The notes below the pieces were generated by a model that had not been told where the DNA came from, made no database searches, and saw only the letters and a program-made list of their open reading frames with translations. Position numbers and translations under genes: made by a program. A stretch of 64,000 nucleotides of DNA from Streptomyces sp. NBC_01260. Its GTDB lineage: Bacteria; Actinomycetota; Actinomycetes; Streptomycetales; Streptomycetaceae. This document shows, piece by piece, positions 42,011 to 54,000 of the stretch (within the stretch, counting starts at the first letter, position 1; each line of letters opens with the position of its first letter). The stretch covers positions 4,774,001 to 4,838,000 of the forward strand of contig NZ_CP108464.1 in NCBI RefSeq assembly GCF_036226405.1, read 5' to 3'.

Positions 42011-45000
42011 ATGGGGTGGGCGGGAATGGCTATTTTCGGCAGTGAATCTCAGGACTTGATGGCTGGCCAGCTCGGCATTTGGCAGGCCCAGCAACTGGCA
42101 CCTGAGAATCCGATCTACAACGTCAGCGAGTACTTGGAGTTCCACGGAGAGCTGAACGTGGACCTCTTCGTAGAAGCCCTGCGGCGCACGGTGGACGAAG
42201 CCGACACCGTCCGCCTTTGCTTCCGTGTGGAGGCGGGCACACCGAAGCAGTACGTTGCCGCCCCGAGCGACTACCCGATTCATGTCATCGACGTCAGTGG
42301 CGCGCCGGACCCGCGCGAGGCTGCCGAGGACTGGATGCACGCGGACCTCCGTCGACCGATCGCTCTGACCGGCGGAGTGCTTTCGACCTTCGCCGTCCTC
42401 AAGCTCAGTACGGACCGGTACTTCTGGTACCAGCGTCACCACCACCTGGTCCTGGACGGCACCGGCGGCAGGATTCTCGCCACCCGCCTGGCTGATATCT
42501 ACGAATCGCTGCTCTCCGGCCAGGCCACCGATGAGGGAACCCTTGCGCCGCTGTCCGCGCTGATCGAAGCGGACCGTGCGTACCAGGACTCAGCCGATTT
42601 CCCCCAGGACCGGGAGTACTGGCTCGGCGTCCTGGCAGACCTTCCGGACTCCGCCACCGTGGGCGGGCACGGCGTCCGGCGGCTGCCGGACAGCCTGGTC
42701 CGGCACACCGACGGCATCGACGGTGACGACGCCGCGAAGATGAAGGCGGCAGCCCGGCGGTTCAGGACCAGCCTCGCCGGCCTGATGGTCGCGGCCGCAG
42801 CCATCTACCGGCACCGGGTGACCGGGGAGCGGGACGTCATCATCGGCCTGCCGGTGAGCGGCCGATCAGGGCGCCGCGAACTCGGGATTCCCGGCATGAC
42901 CTCCAACAACATGCCGGTGCGCCTCAAGATCGACCGAGCGACATCCATCGCGGACCTCGTGCGCCAGATATCCAAGGCAGTCCGCGAAGGACTGCGGCAC
43001 CAGCGCTATCGCTACGAGGACACTCTTCGGGACCTCAAGCTCGTGCACAGCGATTCGCTGTGCGCCATGCACGTCAACGTCATGTCGTTCGACTATCCGG
43101 AGCGGTTCGGAGACTGCGGCGTCACCTCCCACAGCCTTTCCACCGGACCGAGCGACAACAGCCGGATCGACATCTACGACAGGCCCGGCGAAGCCGATCT
43201 CCAGCTCGACGTCCTCGCGAACTCCGGCCTCCACGACCTGGCATCGGCGCAGGACATCTCACGGCGCTTCCAGAACATCGTTAACTGGCTCGTCACGGCC
43301 TCGCCCACCGACCTCGCAGGCCAGGTAGACCTCTTGGATGCGGACGAGCGCCGACGCGTCCTTACGGAGTGGAACGACACGGCGATCGACGTGGCCGGCA
43401 CCACAGTCCCGGAGCTGTTCACCTCGTGGGTGGCACGGACGCCCGATGCGGTGGCGGTGGCTGCCGAGGACACCCAGCTTTCGTACGCGGAGCTGGACGA
43501 GCGCGCGAACCGCTTGGCGCAGCACCTGGTGAAGCTGGGCGTAGGACCGGAGTCGGTGGCCGCCGTCGTGATGGAGCGCGGTGTCGACCTGGTGGTGGCG
43601 CTGCTCGCGGTGTGGAAGGCCGGGGCGGCGTATCTGCCGATCGATCCGAGCTACCCGCCGGAGCGGATCAGGTTCATGCTCGACGACAGCCGGGCCGAGG
43701 TGCTCCTGTGCGAGGGAGGGCTGCTCGAGGGTCTGCAGCCCAGCCGAGCGCTTGCTGTCGCTCTGGACTCGGCCATGGTGCACGCCGCCCTGGAGGTGGC
43801 TCCAGCCACAGCGCCCGAAGTCACGTCGATCCCGGGTGGTCTCGCCTACGTCATCTACACCTCCGGATCCACGGGTGCACCGAAGGCGGTGATGCTGACG
43901 CACTCCGGTGCCGTGAACCTCGTGGCGGCGACGGCACAGCGGTGCGTGCTGGACGAGAACAGCCGAGTGCTGCAGTTCGCGTCGGTGGGCTTCGACGGCG
44001 CCACCTGGGAACTGCTGATGGCTCTGTGCTCGGGGGGACGCCTGGTGGTGGCTCCCGCCGAGAACCTGCTGCCGGGCGGAGGCCTGACGCAGACGGTGGC
44101 TCGCCATGGCGTGACGCATCTGCTGCTGCCGCCCGCGGCGTTGGGCGTGCTGGAGGCGGAGGACCTGGCATCGGTGTCCACGCTGTTCTCCGGTGGTGAG
44201 GCGTTGAGCGGGGAGCTGGTGTCCCGCTGGGCTCCGGGACGGCAGCTGATCAATGCCTATGGACCGACCGAGACGACCGTCGTCGCGACGATGGCGGGCC
44301 CGCTGGAGCCGGGTGATGAGCCGAACATCGGCACAGCCAACGCGAACGCGCGGGTGTACGTGTTGGACGACTCCCTGAATCCCGTTCCGACCGGAGTGGC
44401 CGGAGAGCTGTATGTCGCAGGCTCCGGAGTCGCCCGCGGATATCTGGGGCGCCCGGAGCTCAGCGCACAGCGGTTCATCGCCGACCCGTTCTCCGCCGAC
44501 GGGACGCGGATGTACCGGACCGGGGACCGCGTCAAGTGGACCGTGGACGGTCAACTCGCCTTCGTCGGCCGTGCCGACGATCAGGTCAAGGTCCGCGGCT
44601 ACCGGATCGAGCTGGGCGAAGTGCAGGCCGCGGTGGCCAAGCACCCCGAGGTCGAGCAGGCGATTGTCGATGTCCGGGAGGAAGCTTCCGGGGACAAGCG
44701 TCTGGTGGCGTACGTGATTCCGGCCGACGGTGCGCATGCTGACGAACTTCCTTCTTCTGTACGCGAGTTCGTCGCAGGAGGACTGCCCGCGTACATGGTT
44801 CCGGCCGCCGTCGTGGCCCTCGACGTCTTCCCTCTGACGGTCAACGGCAAGGTGGACCGCAGGGCCCTGTCGGCACCCGAGTACACGGTCGGTGTGCGCA
44901 AGGGCCGGGCCACGGCCCAGGAAGAGATCCTCAGCGCTGCCTTCGCCGAGATCCTTGACCTGCCGGGTGTAGGGGCCGACGACAACTTCTTCGACCTCGG

Positions 45001-48000
45001 CGGACACTCCTTGATGGCGACACGCCTCGCGAGCAGGGTCCGTACGCTGCTCGACGTCGAGGTCGGCATCGCCGATGTTTTCGAAGCGCCGACGGTGTCC
45101 GCACTCGCCGAGCGGCTGACCGGTTCGGGGGTTGCTCGGGCCGCGTTGGCCGCCAGGCAGCGCCCCGAGCGGATACCGCTGTCCTTCGCTCAGCGACGAC
45201 TGTGGTTCATCGGCCAGTTGGAAGGCCCGAGTTCCACATACAACGCACCGCTCGTCCTGGGCCTCACCGGAAGGCTGGACCGTGAGGCGCTCAAGGCCGC
45301 GCTGGGGGACGTCCTGGATCGGCACGAAGCGCTGCGCACGATGTTCCCCTCCGAGGGCGGCGAGCCCTATCAGCGGGTCCTCGGCCTGGACGAGCTGGCG
45401 TGGGACCTGCCCGTCGTCGACGTCGTGAAGACGAAGGAGTCGTACGGCCGCCTCCGGGCGCTCGAGGACCTTCGGGAGTCGACGCCGAGGGATACCGACA
45501 CGCAGCCCGAACTCGCCGATGAAGTGATCCACGCTGCTGGCTACGCGTTCGACCTGTCGGTCGAGGTGCCGGTGAAGGCCTGGCTGTTCGCGGCCGGGCC
45601 GGATGAGCACGTGCTGGTGCTGGTCGTGCACCACATCGCCGGCGACGGCTGGTCGATGGGCCCGCTGGCACGGGACCTGTCGGCGGCGTACGAGGCGCGG
45701 TGTGCGGGCGGTGCCCCGACGTGGGCTTCGCTGCCGGTTCAGTACGCGGATTACACGCTGTGGCAGCGCGAGCTGCTGGGTGCCGAGCAGGACCCGCAGA
45801 GCTTGATGTCACGGCAGGTCGGCTACTGGCGTGAGGCACTGGACGGCTCGCCGGCCGAGCTGGAGCTGCCGTTTGATCGTTCGCGTCCGGCGGTGGCGAG
45901 TCATGAGGGTCACAGTGCTCCGCTGGAGGTGTCGGCGGAGGTGCATGCGCGGTTGGTGGAGTTGGCGCGTGCTGAGGGTGTGACGGTGTTCATGGTGCTG
46001 CAGGCAGGGCTTGCGGTGTTGTTGTCCCGCCTCGGGGCGGGTACGGATATTCCGATCGGATCTGCGATTGCGGGGCGTACGGACGAGGCGCTGGACGACC
46101 TGGTCGGCTGCTTCGTCAACACCCTCGTGCTGCGAGCGGACCTGTCGGGAGACCCGACCTTCTCCGAGGCCTTGGGCCGGGTACGTGAAGCGGGACTTCG
46201 TTCCTTCGCCAACCAGGATGTGCCGTTTGAGCGCTTGGTGGAGGAGCTGGCTCCGGTCCGCTCCCTGTCCCGTCATCCGCTCTTCCAAGTCGTCCTCACC
46301 AAGATGAACGCAGTCTCGACCGTGCAGGACGGCACCAGCGGGCCGGTCCTCGAACTTCCCGGTCTGGGAGTTGAACTGCTGTCGACGGCACGTCCGGCGG
46401 CGAAGTTCGACCTAGACGTGATGGTTGGCGAGGAATTCGACGCCGAGGGCGCACCGACGGGTGTTCGGGGTGCCGTGACGGTAGCCGCGGACCTGTTCGA
46501 CGCGGAGGCCGCGGCGGGGATCGCGCGCCGGTTCGCTCGTGCGCTCGAGCTGCTGGCCGAGAAGCCTTCAACTCGGGTTGGTTCGGTGGATGTGCTCGGT
46601 GAGGGTGAGCGTCGTCGGATTCTGACTGAGTGGAATGACACGGGTGTTGAGGTGCCCGGTCTTTTGACGCCTGGGTTGTTCGAGGCTCAGGTCGAGCGGA
46701 CGCCGGGCGTGGTGGCGGTGGTCTCCGAGGGTGTCGGGGTTTCGTACGCGGAGTTGGATGAGCGCGCGAATCGGCTGGCGCACTATCTGAGGTCTCAGGG
46801 GATTGGTGGCGAGTCGGTCGTCGGCCTGTGTCTGCCGCGTGGTGTGGAGACGATCGTCGGGATTTTGGCGGTGTGGAAGGCCGGGGCGGGCTATCTGCCG
46901 ATCGATCCTGCGCAGCCGGCGGAGCGGGTCGCGTTCATGATGCGTGACAGCCGGGCCGTGTTGACGTTGACGACCGAGGAGATCCTGGATGATCTTCCGG
47001 CGGGTCGTCAGCGGCTGGTGGCGGTGGACGGGACGCTGCTCCAGATGCAGCTGGCGTCTGCTGCGGTGACGGCACCCGACGTTACCGTTGCTGCGGGTCA
47101 GTTGGCGTATGTGATCTATACGTCGGGGTCGACGGGCCGTCCCAAGGGTGTCGCGGTGACGCACGGTGCGTTGGCGAATTACGTGGCCTCGGTTCCCGTT
47201 CGTGTCGGGTTCGGTGATTCTGCGGGCCGGTATGCGGTGCTGCAGGCGCAGGCCACGGACCTGGGCAACACGGTGGTCTTCGCGAGCCTGACGACCGGTG
47301 GCGAGCTGCACATCCTCCAGGAAGAGGCGGTCACCGATCCGGTGGCAGTCGCCTCCTACCTGCAAGAACGGTCCATTGACTTCCTCAAGGTGGTGCCCTC
47401 GCACGTGGCCGCGCTGGGAGCGGCAGCCGCGCTGCCGGCGAAGGCGCTGGTTCTCGGCGGTGAGGCGGCCTCGCCGGAGCTGGTCGGTGAGCTGCTGGCG
47501 GCCGCGGGCGAGTGCGGGGTGTTCAACCATTACGGTCCGACGGAGGCGACGATCGGCGTCGCGACCACCCGCCTGACGCCGGAGATCGCGGCGGCCGGTG
47601 TCGTTCCGGTGGGTACCCCGGTGGCCAACACCCAGCTCTACGTGCTCGACAGCGCTCTGCAGCCGGTGGCCCCGGGTGTGGTGGGTGACCTGTACATCGC
47701 GGGTGCTCAGCTGGCACGGGGCTACGTGGGCCAGCCAGGCCTGACGGCCGAGCGCTTCATCGCCTGCCCCTTCACCATGGGCACCCGTATGTACCGCACC
47801 GGGGACCGCGCCCGCTGGACGGCTGACGGGCAGATGGTCTTCACGGGCCGAGCCGATGATCAGGTGAAGGTGCGCGGCTTCCGCATCGAGCTGGGCGAGG
47901 TGGAATCGGCAGTGGCGGCGCATCCGCAGCTTGCCCAAGTGGCCGTCACCGCTCGCGAGGACATCCCCGGTGACGTCCGCCTGGTCGCCTATGTCGTCGC

Positions 48001-51000
48001 CGACGACGAGGACACCGATGGCACTGACCTGGTGGCTGCTGTCCGCGAGTTCGCCGTCGGGAAGCTCCCGGAGCATATGGTGCCCGCGGCCGTCGTAGTT
48101 CTGGACGCTCTGCCGTTGACGGGCAACGGAAAGCTGGACCGCAAGGCTCTTCCCGCCCCCGACTATGCGGCAGCAGTCTCTGGCGCCGGCCGAGGTCCGG
48201 CCAGCCTCCAGGAAGAGATCCTCTGCCAGGCGTTCGCCCAGGTCCTCGGCCTTGAAGGCGTGGGTGTCAATGACGACTTCTTTGAGTTGGGTGGGCATTC
48301 GCTGCTGGCGACGCGGCTGGTGAGCCGGATTCGTACGGTGCTCGGAGTGGAGGTGGAGATTCGGACGCTGTTCGAGACGCCGACGGTGGCTGGGCTTGCT
48401 GCGCGGCTGGCGGAAGCGGGTTCGGCTCGGGTGGCGCTGGTGGCTGGCGAGCGTCCGGAGCGGATTCCGCTGTCGTATGCGCAGCGACGCCTGTGGTTCA
48501 TAGCCCAGCTCGAAGGACCTAGCGCGACCTACAACAGCCCGACTGTTCTGCGTCTGACCGGTCAGCTGGACCGGGACGCGCTGTCCCAGGCTCTGAAGGA
48601 CGTCATAGCGCGCCACGAGTCGCTTCGCACCGTCTTTCCCATGGCTGACGGCGAGCCGCATCAGCATGTCGTGGACATCGACGACCCGGCCTGGGAACTG
48701 TCGATGACTCAGGTGGTTCAGAACGACGGCCAGGCAAGGCCGTCGGACGTGCCTTTGCTTGAACTCGATGGACTGTCATGGGACCAGCCTGTGATGGATC
48801 TACCGGTCATCGAGCCTGCCGAGAGTCTCCCGACAGACGAGATCAGCGCAGGACAGCTGCCTTCCGCAGTGGCTCGGGCAGCTGGGTACGCGTTCGACTT
48901 GTCGATCGAGGTGCCGGTGAAGGCCTGGCTGTTCGCGGCCGGCCCGGATGAGTACGTGCTCGTCGTCGTGGTGCATCACATTGCGGGGGACGGCTGGTCG
49001 ATGGGGCCGCTGCTCCGTGATCTCTCTTTGGCGTACGAAGCGCGGAGATCGGGCGCTGCTCCTGAGTGGACCCCGTTGCCGGTGCAGTACGCGGACTATG
49101 CGCTGTGGCAGCGCGAGTTGCTGGGTGCGGAGGCGGACCCGGAGAGCCTGGCGGCGCGCCAGATCGATTTCTGGCGTGGAGCGTTGGAGGGGTCTCCGGA
49201 GGGCTTGGAGCTGCCGTTTGACCGCCCGCGTCCGGCGGTGACGACCCACCGTGGGCATTCGGCTGGATTCGAGGTCCCGGCGGAGGTGCATGCGCGTTTG
49301 GCGGAGTTGGCGCGTGCTGAGGGTGTGACGGTGTTCATGGTGCTGCAGGCGGGGCTTGCGGTGCTGCTGTCGCGCCTCGGGGCGGGTACGGACATTCCGA
49401 TTGGGTCCGCGATTGCGGGGCGTACGGACGAGGCCCTGGATGACCTGGTCGGTTGCTTCGTCAACACCCTCGTACTCCGCACAGATCTGTCGGGCGATCC
49501 GACCTTCACGGAACTGCTCGGCCGGGTTCGCGAGTCGGGGCTTGAGGCGTTCGCCAACCAGGATGTGCCGTTCGAGCGCCTGGTGGAGGAGCTGGCACCG
49601 GCTCGCTCTCTGTCCCGGCATCCGCTGTTCCAGGTTGTCTTCACCAAGCTGAACGCATCCATGGGACACGAGGGCGCTTCCCCGGAGTTGGTGCTCCCGG
49701 GCATTAATTCCAAGGCTCTGTTCCTTGGTAAGCCCATGGCGAAGTTCGACCTGGACGTGATGGTTGGCGAGGAGTTCGACGCCGAGGGCGCGCCCGCAGG
49801 TGTTCGTGGCGCGGTGACAGTGGCTGCCGACCTGTTCGATGCGGAGGCCGCTGGCGCGATCGCGAACCGTTGGATTCGAGTGTTGTCGACGGTGGTCGAG
49901 GATTCGTCGATACCCGTGAGTGACGTTGATGTGCTCGGTGGGGGTGAGCGTCGTCGGGTTCTGACTGGGTGGAATGACACGGGTGTTGAGGCGTCGGGTG
50001 TGTTGGTGCCTGGGTTGTTTGAGGCTCAGGTGGCGCGGACGCCGGGCGCGGTGGCTGTGGTCTCGGATGGTGTGTCGGTTTCGTTTGCGGAGTTGGATGG
50101 TCGGGCGAATCGGCTGGCGCATTACCTGAGGTCGCAGGGGATCGGCGGCGAGTCGGTGGTCGGTCTGTGTCTGCCGCGTGGTGTCGAGACGATCGCCGGG
50201 ATTTTGGCGGTGTGGAAGGCGGGCGCCGGGTATCTGCCGATCGATCCCGCGCAGCCGGCGGAGCGGATCGCGTTCATGATGCGGGACAGCCGTGCCGTAC
50301 TGACCTTGACGACCGAGGAGATCCTGGATGATCTCCCGGCGGGTCGTCAGCGGCTGGTTGCGGTGGACGGGCCGCTGGTCCAGATGCAGCTGGCGTCTGC
50401 TGCGGTGACGGCACCGGACGTCACCGTTGCTGCGGGTCAGTTGGCGTATGTGATCTATACGTCGGGTTCGACGGGCCGTCCCAAGGGTGTTGCGGTGACG
50501 CACGGTGCGTTGGCGAACTACGTCAGCTCGGTTCCGGCTCGTGTCGGATTGGGCGGGTCGGGGGGCCGGTATGCGGTGCTGCAGGCGCAGGCAACCGACC
50601 TGGGCAACACCGTGGTGTTCGCGAGCCTGACCACCGGTGGCGAGCTGCACATCCTCGCGGAGGAGGCGGTCACCGACCCGGTGGCGGTCGCCTCCTACCT
50701 GGCGGAGCAGCGGATCGACTTCCTGAAGGCGGTGCCCTCGCATGTGGCCGCGCTGGGAGCCGCAGCGGCGCTGCCGGCGAAGGCGCTGGTGCTGGGCGGT
50801 GAGGCGGCCTCGCCGGAGTTGGTCGGTGAGCTGCTGGCGGCGGCGGGCGAGCGGGAGGTGTTCAACCATTACGGTCCGACGGAGGCGACGATCGGTGTCG
50901 CGACGACACGTCTGACACCGGAGATGGTCGCGTCCGGGGTGGTGCCGGTGGGTACCCCGGTGGCCAACACTCAGCTCTACGTGCTCGACAGCGCTCTGCA

Positions 51001-54000
51001 GCCGGTGGCGCCGGGTGTGGTGGGTGACCTGTACATCGCGGGTGCTCAGCTGGCACGGGGCTACGTGGGGCAGCCAGGCCTGACGGCCGAGCGCTTCATC
51101 GCCTGCCCCTTCACCATGGGCGTCCGTATGTACCGGACGGGGGACCGCGCCCGCTGGACGTCGGACGGGCAGGTGGTCTTCACGGGCCGAGCCGACGACC
51201 AGGTGAAGGTCCGCGGCTTCCGCATCGAGCTGGGCGAGGTCGAGTCGGCCTTGTCGATGCACCCGCAGCTTGAACAAGTGGCGGTCACTGCACGAGAGGA
51301 CTCGTCGGGTGACGTTCGTCTGGTTGCCTACGTCGTTGCTGACGACGAGGACACCGAGTCCGCTGAACTCGTAGCCGCAGTTCGTGAGTTCGCGGCCGGC
51401 CGCTTGCCGGAGCAGATGGTTCCTTCGGCGGTCGTGGTTCTGGACGCTCTGCCGCTGACGGGCAACGGAAAGCTGGACCGCAAGGCCCTGCCCGCCCCCG
51501 ACTACGCGGCCGCCATTTCCGCCGCGAGCCGCGGCCCAGCCAACCTCCAGGAAGAGATCCTCTGCGGCGCGTTCGCCCAGGTACTCGGCCTGGAGCATGT
51601 CGGCGTCGACGACGACTTCTTCGAGCTGGGCGGACACTCACTCCTCGCGACGCGGCTGGTGAGCCGGGTTCGTGCGGCGCTTGGCGTGGAGGTGGAGATT
51701 CGGGTGTTGTTCGAGACGCCGACGGTGGCTGGGCTTGCTGCGCGGCTGGCCGATGCCGGCTCGGCTCGGGTGGCCTTGGCGGCTGGTCGACGCCCGGAGC
51801 GGATCCCACTGTCGTACGCACAGCGACGCCTGTGGTTCATCGGGCAGTTGGAGGGACCGAGCGCGACCTACAACAGCCCGGTTGTGCTGCGCCTGACCGG
51901 TCAACTGGACCAGGAGGCACTGTCCGAGGCACTGCGAGACGTCATTGCGCGCCACGAGTCGCTTCGCACGGTGTTTCCCGTGGCCGACGGCGAGCCGTAC
52001 CAGCTTGTCGTGGACGTCGACGATCTGGCGTGGGACGTACCGGTGACCGATGTCACCTCCGCGCAACTGTCGGATGCGATAGCTGGGGCCACTGGGTATG
52101 CCTTTGATCTGTCGGTCGAGGTGCCGGTGAAGGCCTGGCTCTTCACGACCGGACCGAGCGAGCACGTCCTTGCGTTGATGGTCCACCACGTTGCCGCTGA
52201 CGGCTGGTCGATGGCCCCGCTTCTCCGTGACCTTTCCGTGGCGTATGAAGCGCGGTGTGTCGGCAGGGCTCCTGGGTGGACCCCGTTGCCGGTGCAGTAC
52301 GCGGACTATGCGCTGTGGCAGCGCGAGTTGCTGGGTGCGGAGGCGGACCCGGAGAGCCTGGCGGCGCGGCAGATCGACTTCTGGCGTGGAGCGTTGGAGG
52401 GGTCTCCGGAGGCTCTGGAGTTGCCGTTTGATCGTTCGCGTCCGGTGGTGGCGAGTCATGAGGGTCACAGTGCTCCGCTTGAGGTGTCGGCGGAGGTGCA
52501 TGCGCGGTTGGTGGAGTTGGCGCGTGCTGAGGGTGTGACGGTGTTCATGGTGCTGCAGGCAGGGCTTACGGTGCTGTTGTCCCGTCTTGGTGCGGGCACG
52601 GACATTCCGATTGGGTCCGCGATTGCGGGGCGTACGGACGAGGCTCTGGATGACCTGGTCGGTTGCTTCGTCAACACCCTCGTACTCCGCACAGATCTGT
52701 CGGGCGATCCGACCTTCACGGAGGCGCTGAGCCGTGTGCGGGAGGCGGGGCTGGGCGCGTTCGCCAACCAGGACGTGCCCTTCGAGCGCCTCGTCGAGGA
52801 GCTGGCGCCGACCCGCTCCCTGGCACGTCACCCCCTGTTCCAGGTTGTCCTCACGATGCATAACACCGCCGATGCCGTACTGGAGTTGTCCGGGTTGGTG
52901 GGCGAGCGAGTGCTCACGTCTCGTCCGGCGGCGAAGTTCGACCTGGACGTGATGGTGATCGAGACGTTCGACGCCGAGGGTGCGCCAGCAGGTGTTCGCG
53001 GTGCGGTGACGGTGGCTGCGGACCTCTTCGACGCAGAGGCCGCCGACGCGATCGCGAACCGTTGGGCTCGTGTGTTGTCGACGGTGGCGGACGACCCGGA
53101 GGTTCGGGTTGGTTCGGTGGACGTGCTCGGTGAGGGTGAGCGTCGTCGGCTTCTGACTGAGTGGAATGACACGACGGTTGAGGCGTCGGGTGTGTTGGTG
53201 CCGGGTCTACTTGAGGCTCAGGTGGATCGGACTCCCGAGGCGGCGGCGCTGGTCGCCCAAGGCGAGGCGTTCTCATACGCGGAGTTGGATGTTCGGGCGA
53301 ATCGGCTGGCGCACTATCTGAGGTCTCAGGGGATCGGTGGCGAGTCGGTGGTCGGCCTGTGTCTGCCGCGCGGCGTGGAGACGGTCGTCGGGATTTTGGC
53401 GGTGTGGAAGGCCGGGGCGGGCTATTTGCCGATTGATCCGGGGCAGCCGGCGGAGCGGATCGCGTTCATGATGCGTGACAGCCGGGCCGTGCTCACCCTG
53501 ACGACCGAGGAGATCCTGGATGATCTTCCGGCGGGCCGTCAGCGTCTGGTGGCGGTGGATGGTGCGCCGGTGGAGATGCAGCTGGCTTCGGCCCCGGCCA
53601 CTGCTCCTGTAGTGGAACTCTCTGGCGGTCAGTTGGCGTATGTGATCTATACGTCGGGGTCGACGGGTCGCCCGAAGGGTGTCGCGGTCACCCATGGGGC
53701 ATTGGCCAATTACGTTGCCTCGGTTCCGGCTCGTGTTGGGTTCGGTGAGTCGGGGGGCCGGTATGCGGTGCTGCAGGCGCAGGCCACCGACCTGGGCAAC
53801 ACGGTGGTGTTCGCGAGTCTGACGACCGGCGGCGAGCTGCACATCCTGGGCGAGGAGTCGGTGACCGATCCGGTGGCGGTCGCTTCGTATCTGGAGGAGC
53901 AGCGGATCGACTTCCTGAAGGCGGTGCCCTCGCATGTGGCGGCGCTGGGTGCGGCGACTGCGCTGCCAGCCAGGGTGCTGGTCCTTGGCGGTGAGGCGGC

